From assembly GCF_001580535.1 (NCBI RefSeq), contig NZ_LHZA01000126.1, forward strand, positions 1 through 33,574: 33,574 nucleotides of DNA, read 5' to 3'. Shown piece after piece: positions 1 to 7,261 of the stretch (within the stretch, counting starts at the first letter, position 1; every line of letters starts with the position of its first letter). Under the pieces are notes generated by a model. That model worked only from the letters and a program-made list of their open reading frames with translations, was not told where the DNA came from and ran no database searches. The translations under genes were made by a program, and so were the position numbers. The DNA is from Acetobacter cerevisiae. GTDB taxonomy: Bacteria; Pseudomonadota; Alphaproteobacteria; Acetobacterales; Acetobacteraceae.

Positions 1-1
1 G

Positions 2-502
2 TCAGGCCAAACAATGGTTGGTATTAGACAGATCCGGCGGCTGGACCGGCCTGCCCAGCACGCTGCCACCCCAAGCTGCCAGTTGCGCCACACTGCCTTT
101 TGCGATCGTGCTGCCTTTGCCCGCCGCCTGCACCATGGCGGCTTCCTGCTCAACAGACGCCAGCCCGACCGGCACCTGTCGGTCCCGCAAAAACCATCCG
201 CTACCAAGCCCAATGGAAAGTGCAAACGCAATGGAGGCCGCCATTTGCGGCAGGCTGAAACGTCGCACCCTGCGTTCTCTCAGGCGGGCAATATCAAAGC
301 GGGCGGGGATCGGCTCGCGGAGGTCTGTATCCAGCGCGGCCCGCAAGCCGTCACGCTCCTGCCGCCATGCCATGACACGGTGCCGTGCCTCCGGGTGGCT
401 TTCCAGCCAGAGATCCACCTGTTGGCGACGTTCGGGGGAGAGAAAATTATCAACCCAGGCGTGAATGTCATCCTCGGTCACAGGGCTGTCGGGGTGCGTC
501 AT
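2..502 (-). CDS. Anti-sigma factor, membrane-anchored (C-terminus cut by window edge)
   Basis: This is the likely partner of the ECF sigma factor encoded just upstream. Its start ATG overlaps the sigma stop as ATGA (502-499), and a strong AGGAGG lies 5 nt before it inside the sigma 3' end, so the two are translationally coupled. The first ~50 residues are helical and acidic (DDIHAWVDNFLSPERR) and resemble the sigma-binding N-terminus of anti-sigma factors. The HxxxCxxC zinc motif of ZAS-type proteins is absent. A single membrane segment lies around residues 85-104, followed by a periplasmic part. At least 166 residues are present and the stop lies outside the window. From family knowledge it should hold the sigma factor at the membrane until a signal releases it; the signal cannot be read here, though the neighbouring peroxidase suggests peroxide or a related oxidant. 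Confidence 0.8.
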   Translation of the reverse strand: MTHPDSPVTEDDIHAWVDNFLSPERRQQVDLWLESHPEARHRVMAWRQERDGLRAALDTDLREPIPARFDIARLRERRVRRFSLPQMAASIAFALSIGLGSGWFLRDRQVPVGLASVEQEAAMVQAAGKGSTIAKGSVAQLAAWGGSVLGRPVQPPDLSNTNHCLA

Positions 503-1032
503 TTCACCCTCCTCAGGATGGGACGTTTCTCATGGCCTGCCAGATCATGCAGGGCAGACCGGGCGCGGGAAAGGCGGGACATCACGGTGCCGACCGGCAC
601 ACCGAGGATTTCCGCCACCGCCTGATATTCCAGCCCTTCAACCCCCACGAGCAGCAGCACCTGCCGATGGTCATCGGACAGACGCCCGAAGGCCTGCGTC
701 ATGTCCTGTCATTCAAGATGAGGAATTTGCCCGGCGTCCTGCAATGGTTCCGGGAAAGAGGTTTCTGCCATGGGCACCAGACGCCGGACGCGCCGCCACC
801 GGCTGACGTTCAGGCGGTAAGCGATAGTAAAGAGCCAGGGGCGTAAATCGGACCGATCCCGCACCTGATCCATGCGGGTCAGAGCACGTTCCAGACAGTC
901 CTGCACCAGATCGTCGGCCTGATGCGGGTCACGGGTCAGAACCCGCGCATACCGTCTCAAAGCCGGAATAACGCTCTGTAGTCTGATGGTCTCGTCATCG
1001 TCCAACCCGGCTCTGCCCCTCATGCGCTTCAT
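499..1032 (-). pseudogene. ECF sigma factor gene interrupted by an in-frame TGA
   Basis: Two reading segments in the same frame together make one normal-sized ECF sigma factor of about 176 residues. The upstream part (to 709) carries sigma region 2, with ADDLVQDCLERAL and RPWLFTIAYRLNVSRWRR. It ends at TGA 711-709. The downstream part resumes with ATG at 702 and carries region 4, including GVPVGTVMSRLSRARSAL, the usual DNA-binding helix-turn-helix. No frameshift is needed: the codons after the stop continue directly (Q-D-M-T-Q), so one substitution would restore the gene. A TTG start at 1074 is possible, but ATG at 1032 or 1023 gives a more typical N-terminus. Alternatives are recent inactivation, readthrough, or two polypeptides by re-initiation, since the stop and the next ATG are only 6 nt apart. 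The ribosome-binding signal before ATG 702 is weak. The family assignment is secure; functional status is not. Confidence 0.75.
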
Positions 1033-1121
1033 CTCTTGAGGACAGAGACGCTCAGCGCGCCACTTTATTCCCAATGGCGCGGAGCAAAAGAAAAAATGTT
1101 TCTCAGTCGCGCGATTGTCGG

Positions 1122-1146
1122 GGAATAGATCCGGCTCTCCTGCGTC
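1122..1146 (+). promoter_or_regulatory. Candidate ECF-type promoter for the peroxidase/cytochrome b operon
   Basis: GGAAT at 1122-1126 is followed after 16 nt by CGTC at 1143-1146, the general GGAA(C/T)-N16-CGTC form of ECF sigma promoters. It lies 34 nt upstream of the peroxidase start and ahead of its AAGGAG ribosome-binding site (1166-1171). The divergent ECF sigma gene makes it a natural target. This is a pattern match by eye; no transcription start is known. Confidence 0.4.
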
Positions 1147-1179
1147 TTCCCCACAGATGACATCAAAGGAGCGGCCTCA

Positions 1180-2274
1180 ATGGCGGCAAAATCGACAGGC
1201 CCTTCGGGCTCTGCACTCCGCTGGCTGGGTGTTGCAGCCGCACCGGCAGCGCTGGCTCTCGGCTTTCTCTGGGCCGGTGGCTGGCTTTCCCCCAACCGCG
1301 TGACCCAGAACCGCCTGATGGGGGAACTGCATGACGCGGGCAGTTACGGGCAGGGTTTCCGGCGCGCTCATTCCAAAGGCGTGTGCGTTACGGGGCGGTT
1401 TGATGCCAGCGGCGCTGCGGCCTCTGTGTCGAAAGCGGCTATTTTTCATGAACAGTCTGTGCCCGTAGTCGGGCGGTTTGCTCTGGGAGCAGGGCAACCT
1501 TATGTGACCGACAATCCGGCAACGGTGCGCAGCATGGCGCTGCGCTTCATGCCCAAAGATGCGCCGGAATGGCGTGCCGCTATGAACAACCCACCCGTTC
1601 TGCCCTTGCGGGATGCACAGGATGCTTCAGACTTCTTTTCCTCTCAACGCATAGATCCCGCGACAGGAAAACCCGACCCGGCGCGCGTCAAAGCGTTTGG
1701 CGCAGCGCATCCCTGGCTTCAGGCCGCAGCGGAGAAAAACGCGCATCGCGTGATCACCTCAGGCTTTGCGGATGACACGTATCACAGCCTCGACAGCTTT
1801 CTGCTTGTTGGAGAAACCGGCACGAAAACGGCTGTCCGATGGGCCATGGTGCCTGTGCAGCTTGTGGCCCCTGCCGATACCGCAGCAGGCGGGCGTGATT
1901 ATCTGTTTCAAAGGCTGATTGCAGATATCCATGACCACCCTCTGCAATGGCACATGGTGCTGACTGTGGCGGGTCCTCATGATGCCGTTAATGACCCCAG
2001 CCAGATCTGGGCGCAGGATGACCGGACGATTGATGCAGGCACCCTGACCCTGAGCGCCGTTGAGAGCGAGGACGGTGGCCCCTGCACCGGCCTCACTTTT
2101 GACCCTCTTGTTCTGCCCCCCGGCATTGTCGCTTCGGCTGACCCCATCCTTCAGCTTCGGTCAGGTGCTTATATGCGGTCTTTCTCTTTGCGTTCCGGGG
2201 AGAAGCGCGGGCCAAGCGCCATCACGCCTGCCATGACACAGGCCCCAGCGGCAGAAAGTGAGAAAAAATCATGA
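1180..2274 (+). CDS. Catalase-family (SrpA-like) periplasmic heme peroxidase
   Basis: A 364-residue member of the catalase-related peroxidase family, shorter than true catalases (~480 or more residues). A hydrophobic signal/anchor segment lies at about residues 12-33, which places the enzyme in the periplasm. Catalase-fold landmarks are visible: a distal His at 64 (RRAHSKGV), the NNPPVLPLRD segment with Asn 136/137 where catalases carry GNNIPVFFVRD, and RSGAY (Arg327, Tyr331) matching the RxxxY that supplies the proximal tyrosine heme ligand. Family members are heme proteins that use peroxides, usually with weak catalase activity. AAGGAG precedes the ATG at a good distance. The stop overlaps the next start as ATGA, so it is co-translated with cytochrome b561, which may supply its electrons (inference). 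Confidence 0.88.
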   Translation: MAAKSTGPSGSALRWLGVAAAPAALALGFLWAGGWLSPNRVTQNRLMGELHDAGSYGQGFRRAHSKGVCVTGRFDASGAAASVSKAAIFHEQSVPVVGRFALGAGQPYVTDNPATVRSMALRFMPKDAPEWRAAMNNPPVLPLRDAQDASDFFSSQRIDPATGKPDPARVKAFGAAHPWLQAAAEKNAHRVITSGFADDTYHSLDSFLLVGETGTKTAVRWAMVPVQLVAPADTAAGGRDYLFQRLIADIHDHPLQWHMVLTVAGPHDAVNDPSQIWAQDDRTIDAGTLTLSAVESEDGGPCTGLTFDPLVLPPGIVASADPILQLRSGAYMRSFSLRSGEKRGPSAITPAMTQAPAAESEKKS

Positions 2275-2816
2275 AGCCCATACCTGCGTTTTCGCCTCTG
2301 GCGCGCGTGCTGCACTGGCTGATGGCTGTGATGATTCTCAGCATGCTGTTCATCGGTATTTTTATGGCCTCGTCCCTTGGCCCGAGTTACCATCGGCTGG
2401 TCTCGCTGCATCGTCCTTTAGGGATTGCCATTCTGGTGCTTGCCCTCCTTCGGCTGACATACCGGCTGCGTCATGCCCCGCCACCTTTGCCGAATGACCT
2501 TCCCGCTGTCCTGAAACTGGCCGCCAAAGGCTCCCATATCCTGCTGTATGCCCTGATGATTGCGTTGCCTCTTGTGGGCTGGGGCATGCTCTCAGCTGGC
2601 GGCTATCCTATTCCCTTATGGGGGAACGCTGTGCTTTTGCCGCCCATCCTGCCGCATAACCCGGCTGTCTGGTCCTGGCTGCGTTCTATCCACACCGTTC
2701 TGGCCTTCACCCTGTTTGGACTGGTGCTGGCCCATATTGGCGCGGCTCTGTTCCACGGTCTGATCCGGCGGGATGGCGTGCTTCAGAGCATGACCGGCAG
2801 GAAAACCCCGCTGTAA
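2271..2816 (+). CDS. Cytochrome b561 family membrane protein
   Basis: A 181-residue integral membrane protein with four predicted helices. Histidines are placed as expected for two b-type hemes: His15 in helix 1 (VLHWLMAV), His47 at helix 2 (HRPLGIAI), and His141 and His155 in helix 4 (HTVLAFTLFGLVLAH). Bacterial cytochrome b561 proteins of this size move electrons between the quinone pool and periplasmic acceptors. Overlap of its start with the peroxidase stop (ATGA, 2271-2274) argues that it serves that enzyme as electron donor. The functional link is inference; the family assignment is strong. Confidence 0.9.
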   Translation: MKPIPAFSPLARVLHWLMAVMILSMLFIGIFMASSLGPSYHRLVSLHRPLGIAILVLALLRLTYRLRHAPPPLPNDLPAVLKLAAKGSHILLYALMIALPLVGWGMLSAGGYPIPLWGNAVLLPPILPHNPAVWSWLRSIHTVLAFTLFGLVLAHIGAALFHGLIRRDGVLQSMTGRKTPL

Positions 2817-2847
2817 GGGGAGAGGGCTTAGCCCACACAAGCCGAGA

Positions 2848-2872
2848 GGAGTGCTTCAGAAAAAAGCACTCC
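2848..2872. terminator. Hairpin between convergent cytochrome b561 and porin genes
   Basis: GGAGTGCTT (2848-2856) pairs perfectly with AAGCACTCC (2864-2872) around a 7-nt loop. It sits between two convergent genes and could end transcription from either side. It has no clear T-run on either strand, so intrinsic termination is uncertain. Confidence 0.5.
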
Positions 2873-2919
2873 CCATCGCGGCCTCTTTGCGGCTGGTCTT
2901 AAAAACTTCTGCCTGAAGC

Positions 2920-4794
2920 TTAGAATGTCAGCTCCAGATTGCTCTGCACATAGGCCCCGGAGGAAGCCCCGGCTTTGATCATGGCGCGGGAGGCGAAGAT
3001 GTATTCGCCATCAAGGCTGAAAGTAATGTGGCGGGTGGCACGCCAGGTAAAGCTGGCCTGCGGCATGGTGGCGGTATAGCCCCCCTGCGGGCGGAAGCTG
3101 TAGGCCGCCGTGGGGTTGGCATAAATGGCATCATGCGTGCTGTTGCGCCAGATGACCGGCACTTTCAGCAGCAGGCTGGTATTGCGGCTGGTGGCAATGG
3201 TGGCCAGCGGGCCGACGTCAATCAGGTTCGAGTTGCCGATATAGGTGCTCATATCCAGATAGTAGGCGCTGGGTACGAAGGGGGAGAGAAAGTTGCCCCA
3301 GCTGCTGGTCTGGCTTTTGCGCGTATCCCCGCCGGAAATGGCATCGGCCTGAATCCCAATGGCCGGACGCCCCCACCATTTGGCAAAACGCCATGAGACG
3401 GTGCCGTTAAAGGAATAGGCGGACACCGGGCGTTTGGGGCCATTGTTGGCCGCGTGGAAGTTGCCGCCCTGCCACATGCCGCCCAGAGAAAATTCGATCG
3501 GTCCGGCATTGCCCCAGATGCGTGTGCCGGGCGTGTCACGATGCGTGGAGCCGGCAATGGTGCTGGTCGTGCTGGCAATAGGGTTACTGGAGAGCGTGTA
3601 GCCCAGATAAAACGTATCCACGAAAATCTGGCTCTTTTTATCCAGAAATTTGAATTCGGGGATAGCGTAGGACGTATACGCCCCGAACAGGCGCGTTCTC
3701 CAGCCCACCTGATCATGGAACGCGGTGGTGGGGGCGTTGTTGGTCAGGGTGAGGTCAAACAGATCCACACGGAAGCGTTTCCAGAAGGCGTAGCCCCGCA
3801 GGCCGTTCCAGGAATAGGGCAGGGTAGGGTAAACGCTGCCTGCTGTTACGTAAGGCGGCGCATCCAGAAAGGACATGCGGCCGACCATGGCCCCCATGGT
3901 CGCGCCCAGCAGGTGGCCTTTGACTTCTACAAACGCCTGCTGTGCGTCCAGCTTGCTGCGCCAGCGGCCCCCGGTATAGCCGTAATAATTGATGCCCCCG
4001 GCCTGGCCACTCATCAGCTCCCCATACAGGCGCACATGCTCGCCCAGATGCAGGTCCGCCCCGGCATTCCAGCGCAGGGTGGAGCGGTAGGCAGGATCTT
4101 TCTTGACGGTGCCGAACATAGCCCGCTGGTCGTAAAACCCGTGATGGCGGAAGTTGCCGCTCAGCGTGAGGTAGATGGAGCCGCTGTTATTGAGCGGGAT
4201 GTATTTCAGCGGGTCTGCCCAGTCGATACGGTTCCTCTTGTCCCGCAGGCTGGACCAGTCTTCCGCCCAGCGGGAGACAGCGTAATACGCCACCGTGCCG
4301 AACCCGGCAGCCGCCCCGGTATTGGCGTTGAACACGCCCCACGGCCCCTGATGCATGAGGGAAGACGGCAGCGGCTTGAGTTCCAGAGACTGCGGCTGGC
4401 CGTAGGCTTCCGGTCGGCTGGTGAGCGGCGGCAGCAGCATATTATCCCAGAATCCGCCACGCGCCGGAGGCTGGGTGGTGGTGGGTTCCTGGCCGTTGGG
4501 CGCAACTGTGGCTTTAGGCGGCTTGCGCACGACGTCTGAGAGCCGTGCGGGCATGGTGTCATGCGAGGCATTGATCTCATGCGCTGGCGCGGTATGGCGC
4601 ACCACGGAGGGTGCGGGTTGCACGGTGCTTTGCGCATGGGCCGCCGCAGAGGGCACCACAATGGCAAGAAGGGCCCCGGCAGGCATCAGCCAGAGCAGCC
4701 CTGTGGACAGGCCGCTGGAAAAACAAAAGCGGGAGCGGGCAGACCACAGGCGCGATACAGGCGCGCCTGCGCTGCGAGCAAACAGATGGTTCAT
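2920..4794 (-). CDS. Alginate-export-like outer-membrane porin
   Basis: A 624-residue exported beta-barrel protein. A long signal sequence ends near AHA-QS (residues 54-55). A Pro/Thr-rich linker follows to about residue 110. The rest alternates in short amphipathic strands rich in Tyr, Trp, Gly and Asn and ends in LELTF, the terminal aromatic residue typical of outer-membrane barrels. The overall pattern, with SWNGLRGYAFWKRFRVDLF and repeated GNAGPIEF/NAGADLHL-type strands, resembles the alginate export (AlgE-like) family. In acetic acid bacteria these genes are common and their substrate is generally unknown, so alginate should not be assumed. No strong ribosome-binding site is seen before the ATG. 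The 389-nt upstream region carries hairpins and may hold a structured leader. Confidence 0.7.
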   Translation of the reverse strand: MNHLFARSAGAPVSRLWSARSRFCFSSGLSTGLLWLMPAGALLAIVVPSAAAHAQSTVQPAPSVVRHTAPAHEINASHDTMPARLSDVVRKPPKATVAPNGQEPTTTQPPARGGFWDNMLLPPLTSRPEAYGQPQSLELKPLPSSLMHQGPWGVFNANTGAAAGFGTVAYYAVSRWAEDWSSLRDKRNRIDWADPLKYIPLNNSGSIYLTLSGNFRHHGFYDQRAMFGTVKKDPAYRSTLRWNAGADLHLGEHVRLYGELMSGQAGGINYYGYTGGRWRSKLDAQQAFVEVKGHLLGATMGAMVGRMSFLDAPPYVTAGSVYPTLPYSWNGLRGYAFWKRFRVDLFDLTLTNNAPTTAFHDQVGWRTRLFGAYTSYAIPEFKFLDKKSQIFVDTFYLGYTLSSNPIASTTSTIAGSTHRDTPGTRIWGNAGPIEFSLGGMWQGGNFHAANNGPKRPVSAYSFNGTVSWRFAKWWGRPAIGIQADAISGGDTRKSQTSSWGNFLSPFVPSAYYLDMSTYIGNSNLIDVGPLATIATSRNTSLLLKVPVIWRNSTHDAIYANPTAAYSFRPQGGYTATMPQASFTWRATRHITFSLDGEYIFASRAMIKAGASSGAYVQSNLELTF

Positions 4795-4833
4795 GACAGA
4801 ACACTCTGAAAAAAGGGGAACCTGAGGGCAGCG

Positions 4834-4867
4834 ATAAGGCTGTGCGGCGGAAACGCCGGGGCCTTAT
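4834..4867 (-). promoter_or_regulatory. Two-part hairpin in the porin leader
   Basis: The outer stem ATAAGGC/GCCTTAT (4834-4840 with 4861-4867) encloses an inner stem CGGCG/CGCCG (4845-4849 with 4854-4858) around a 4-nt loop. Read on the plus strand the loop is GAAA; in the porin transcript it would be UUUC. The element ends 40 nt before the porin ATG. A second hairpin (GAGAGCG/CGCTCTC, 4889-4907) lies just upstream. A regulatory role is only inferred from position. Confidence 0.35.
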
Positions 4868-5126
4868 GCGGGAGCGCGGAAGGAGCGGGAGAGCGTAAGT
4901 CGCTCTCGGACCGCCCTAAGGTGCGCGGGGGCTGGCAAGGCAGCCACACGGCACCGGCGCCCCTCATTCTGCGTGGACCGCAGGGGGGATGGGGGCAGAT
5001 AGAAGATGGTGTCCGAACCGGGACAGCAGAGCATCAGCATGACGGCACGACCTTATTGCGTCATGGCTTAACCAAATGGCTTGCCATGCATTTTTTGTTA
5101 TTCTGGCGTGCGTTATGGGTATAGCT

Positions 5127-5153
5127 AAACGCGAGCCCTGTCAGCTCGCGTTT
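5127..5153 (-). terminator. Probable terminator of the unknown exported protein gene
   Basis: AAACGCGAGC (5127-5136) pairs perfectly over 10 bp with GCTCGCGTTT (5144-5153) around a 7-nt loop, 30 nt past the stop of the gene at 5184-5909. On the minus strand the stem ends in TTT, so the T-run is short. Confidence 0.6.
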
Positions 5154-5183
5154 GCGTGTGACACGAAATCTTTAAGTGCAGGA

Positions 5184-5909
5184 TCAGCCGGATTGCGGCA
5201 GGCCACCCAGCCGCGTCAGGCAGTCCCGCGCGCGGGTGACGAGGTGGATTTCATGCACGCTGGCAACGGCCTTGCGCGCATTGCTCTGCCAGCTGCGCGG
5301 CATGCCCTGCGGGGAGCAGACGGCGCGGGCCCCAAAGAGCGGGCCGTCTGTCTGGTCCATGGCGGCCAGAACGGCTGCCGGATGCGTAGGCAGGGCGCGG
5401 CGCATGGCGGTGCGGAGGGAAAGCGCTGTGGCCGGGTCGGCCTCGGGCATCAGAGCTGCCAGAACGGAGGCGGCTTCCGGCTGACCGGTGCTGACAGCCA
5501 GCCGCACGTCTGACCATTTGCGGCTTTTGGTCAGGGTGCGGGCGGTCTGCTCCGGCCCGTCACTCTCCAGCATGTGCAGAATATGCGTGGAAGACTGGTT
5601 TGCCACCGTCTGGGACGCGGTCTGAACCGGGGACTGCGCCACCGCATTCGGGCTGGTGCGGGCAGGCGTGCCGACCGTCTCCGTTGCCTGCTGCGGGGCC
5701 GCAAAGGCCCGCGCCAGGGAGGCACTGAGCGGTGCCGTGGCGGGTGTGGCTGGCTGCGCTGGTTTGGCGGGGCTGGGGAGCGCGGTTTCGGACAGAGCGG
5801 CCCGGCGCATATCCGCCACCAGAGGCCGGGGCGGAGTATGCGAGAACGTGGACAGGCTCAGCGCGCCAGCAACCAGAGCGGAAAGGATTACAAAGCGGGG
5901 CATACGCAT
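5184..5909 (-). CDS. Unknown exported protein, Ala/Pro/Thr-rich
   Basis: A 241-residue protein of unrecognised family. Residues 1-22 form a signal peptide (basic MRMPR, then a hydrophobic run). Residues ~35-105 are a low-complexity Ala/Pro/Thr/Gln segment likely to be disordered. The C-terminal ~130 residues look folded and helical (SDVRLAVSTGQPEAASVLAAL) and carry two cysteines, in GARAVCSP and RARDCLTRLG, that could form a periplasmic disulfide. AAAGGAG lies 9 nt before the ATG. It is monocistronic as far as can be seen, flanked by its own terminator and a divergent DUF3126 gene. No enzymatic motif was found. Confidence 0.75.
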   Translation of the reverse strand: MRMPRFVILSALVAGALSLSTFSHTPPRPLVADMRRAALSETALPSPAKPAQPATPATAPLSASLARAFAAPQQATETVGTPARTSPNAVAQSPVQTASQTVANQSSTHILHMLESDGPEQTARTLTKSRKWSDVRLAVSTGQPEAASVLAALMPEADPATALSLRTAMRRALPTHPAAVLAAMDQTDGPLFGARAVCSPQGMPRSWQSNARKAVASVHEIHLVTRARDCLTRLGGLPQSG

Positions 5910-6130
5910 AAGAACTGTCTCCTTTCCTGAAGAGGCGACCAGACCAGAAGGGGCGGGCCGCAGCGTAAGACTGACTGAAGTCCATTGAGGCAGGCAGAAA
6001 ATGGCGCGGTGAAGGCAGGAGCACGGAAAGGTTGCGGCGGAGGCGGCGTGTGTCCTATAGCGGGCCGGATTGGTCAGAGCTTTAAGGCGTCTGTCTGTGT
6101 AACCCTTCCCCCAGAGGATCAGATTTTTCT

Positions 6131-6364
6131 ATGAGCAGCACGTCTCCTTCTCCCTCCGAAATTACCCGTCTCCAGACCGCTCTGCGCCGCCTGCTTGGTG
6201 CCAAGGGTCTGTCCGTTAACCCGCCGCCGCGCGCCGGCATGTCGGTTGAACTGGCTGTAGACGGGGAAGTGATTGGCACGATTCATCGTGATGATGACGA
6301 GGGCGAAGTGTCTTACGCCATCAACATCATTCTTCTGGAAGAAGATCTGCCGGCTGAAAAATAA
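6131..6364 (+). CDS. DUF3126 family small protein
   Basis: A 77-residue soluble acidic protein. The pattern ITRLQTALRRLLGAKGL, then DGEVIGTIHRDDDEGEVSY, then an acidic C-terminus (LLEEDLP) matches the short DUF3126 family, conserved in Alphaproteobacteria and of unknown role. The length agrees with the family. GAGGATC upstream of the ATG is a possible ribosome-binding site. It appears to be a single-gene unit followed by a hairpin. Confidence 0.85.
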   Translation: MSSTSPSPSEITRLQTALRRLLGAKGLSVNPPPRAGMSVELAVDGEVIGTIHRDDDEGEVSYAINIILLEEDLPAEK

Positions 6365-6393
6365 GCCGCAGTCTTTCAGGCCTTAACCAGAGA

Positions 6394-6420
6394 GGGAGAG
6401 ACCCGGAAGGGTCTGCTCCC
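6394..6420. terminator. Hairpin between convergent DUF3126 and DUF2939 genes
   Basis: AGACCC-GGAA-GGGTCT (6399-6414) is extended by GGGAG/CTCCC (6394-6398 with 6416-6420) across one unpaired G. It sits between convergent stops at 6364 and 6431, so it may serve both genes. There is no long T-run on either side. Confidence 0.55.
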
Positions 6421-6430
6421 CATCGGGCCT

Positions 6431-7045
6431 TCAGGCGTTGGAGGGGGCGACGGACGCCTGCATGATGGGCGTGCGTGCGGTGGGAAATTCCACCTTGGTC
6501 ACTTTCCAGCGCCAGTTCTGAATCCGCATTTCAATTTTCAGCGGCGTGTCATGCTCGTGGCCGGGCAGGGGCACATCCACTTCAAACTGGTCAATCCGGG
6601 TGAAGCGGACCGAAGCCTTTTCCACCAGTGAGGCAAAAGACGGCGCGGGCTGGTTGGCCGGAATGGCTGCCGGGACGGCCTGATCAACCAGCGTGCCGAG
6701 ATTGGCCTGCGTGACGGTGAAGTCCACTGCGTTGGACACAGCCGTGGTGGCGAAGGATGAGCCGAAGTCCGGCAGATCATCCGAGGCCTGTTCCAGATGC
6801 AGGCCGGAAAGGGTCTGGTGCTTGATGGATGCATCCAGCTCGGACCAGTTGATGACCTGCCCAAGGGCCATCATGTCATGCGTCTGGATGGCGGAGCCGA
6901 TGTTCCAGAGCGTGACGAACGGGGAGGCCAGATACAGGCCAAGTGCAGCCGCTGAGGCGCCGACACACACTCTGCGTGCGGCCTGCAAATTGTTCAGACT
7001 GGCGGCACGCCGGACAAAAGGTCCGGCAGAGGTGAGGGCGGTCAT
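6431..7045 (-). CDS. DUF2939 family protein
   Basis: A 204-residue protein with one N-terminal membrane segment (around residues 28-44) followed by ASPFVTLWNIGSAIQTHD and a region around VINWSELDASIKHQ, the usual start of the DUF2939 family. The C-terminus is a small beta-rich domain (IEMRIQNWRWKVTKVEF). The function is unknown; the topology suggests a periplasmic domain anchored at the inner membrane. I chose ATG 7045 because GAGGAG lies 8 nt before it. A GTG at 7054 is in frame but overlaps that ribosome-binding site. Confidence 0.8.
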   Translation of the reverse strand: MTALTSAGPFVRRAASLNNLQAARRVCVGASAAALGLYLASPFVTLWNIGSAIQTHDMMALGQVINWSELDASIKHQTLSGLHLEQASDDLPDFGSSFATTAVSNAVDFTVTQANLGTLVDQAVPAAIPANQPAPSFASLVEKASVRFTRIDQFEVDVPLPGHEHDTPLKIEMRIQNWRWKVTKVEFPTARTPIMQASVAPSNA

Positions 7046-7092
7046 TGGTTGCACTCCTCATATGCTAAAATTGCAGTTCACGTATAGCAGAC

Positions 7093-7132
7093 GCATGGCT
7101 CCCATGCATAGTTTCATTAATATGAATTCATA
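7093..7132. promoter_or_regulatory. Two perfect dyads in the DUF2939/adenylyltransferase divergent region
   Basis: GCATGG-CTC-CCATGC (7093-7107) and the 12-bp palindrome TATGAATTCATA (7121-7132) lie between the divergent genes starting at 7045 and 7262. Their position suits operators or promoter elements for either direction. No regulator could be assigned. Confidence 0.35.
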
Positions 7133-7150
7133 AGATCACGAAAAAGTGAA

Positions 7151-7200
7151 CGGGGTATAAAAAACCCCGGCATGGCATAGAAGGGCCACACTGCTGGCCC
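7151..7200 (+). promoter_or_regulatory. Tandem hairpins in the leader of the adenylyltransferase gene
   Basis: CGGGGT/ACCCCG (7151-7156 with 7164-7169, 7-nt loop) is followed by GGGCCA/TGGCCC (7183-7188 with 7195-7200, 6-nt loop), ending 61 nt before the ATG at 7262. Neither is followed by a T-run. They may be a structured 5' leader. No known riboswitch class was recognised. Confidence 0.35.
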
Positions 7201-7261
7201 GCCCAAAGTCAGACAGACCTAATCCGCAGAGATACTCTGCCCGCAGCAAAAGGGCGCTCAG

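Larger units (their letters stand above)
4795..5183. other. Gene-free stretch upstream of the porin gene, with hairpins
   Basis: I see no convincing coding region here. It holds the probable terminator of the unknown exported protein (5127-5153), two further perfect hairpins (4889-4907 and 4834-4867), and presumably the porin promoter. No promoter could be fixed by eye. The hairpins would lie in the porin 5' leader if transcription starts upstream of 4907. Confidence 0.5.

Noticed and set aside
3454-4539. A 361-codon plus-strand frame over the porin gene
   Set aside because: The opposite strand encodes a signal peptide and a full barrel protein, so this is a shadow.
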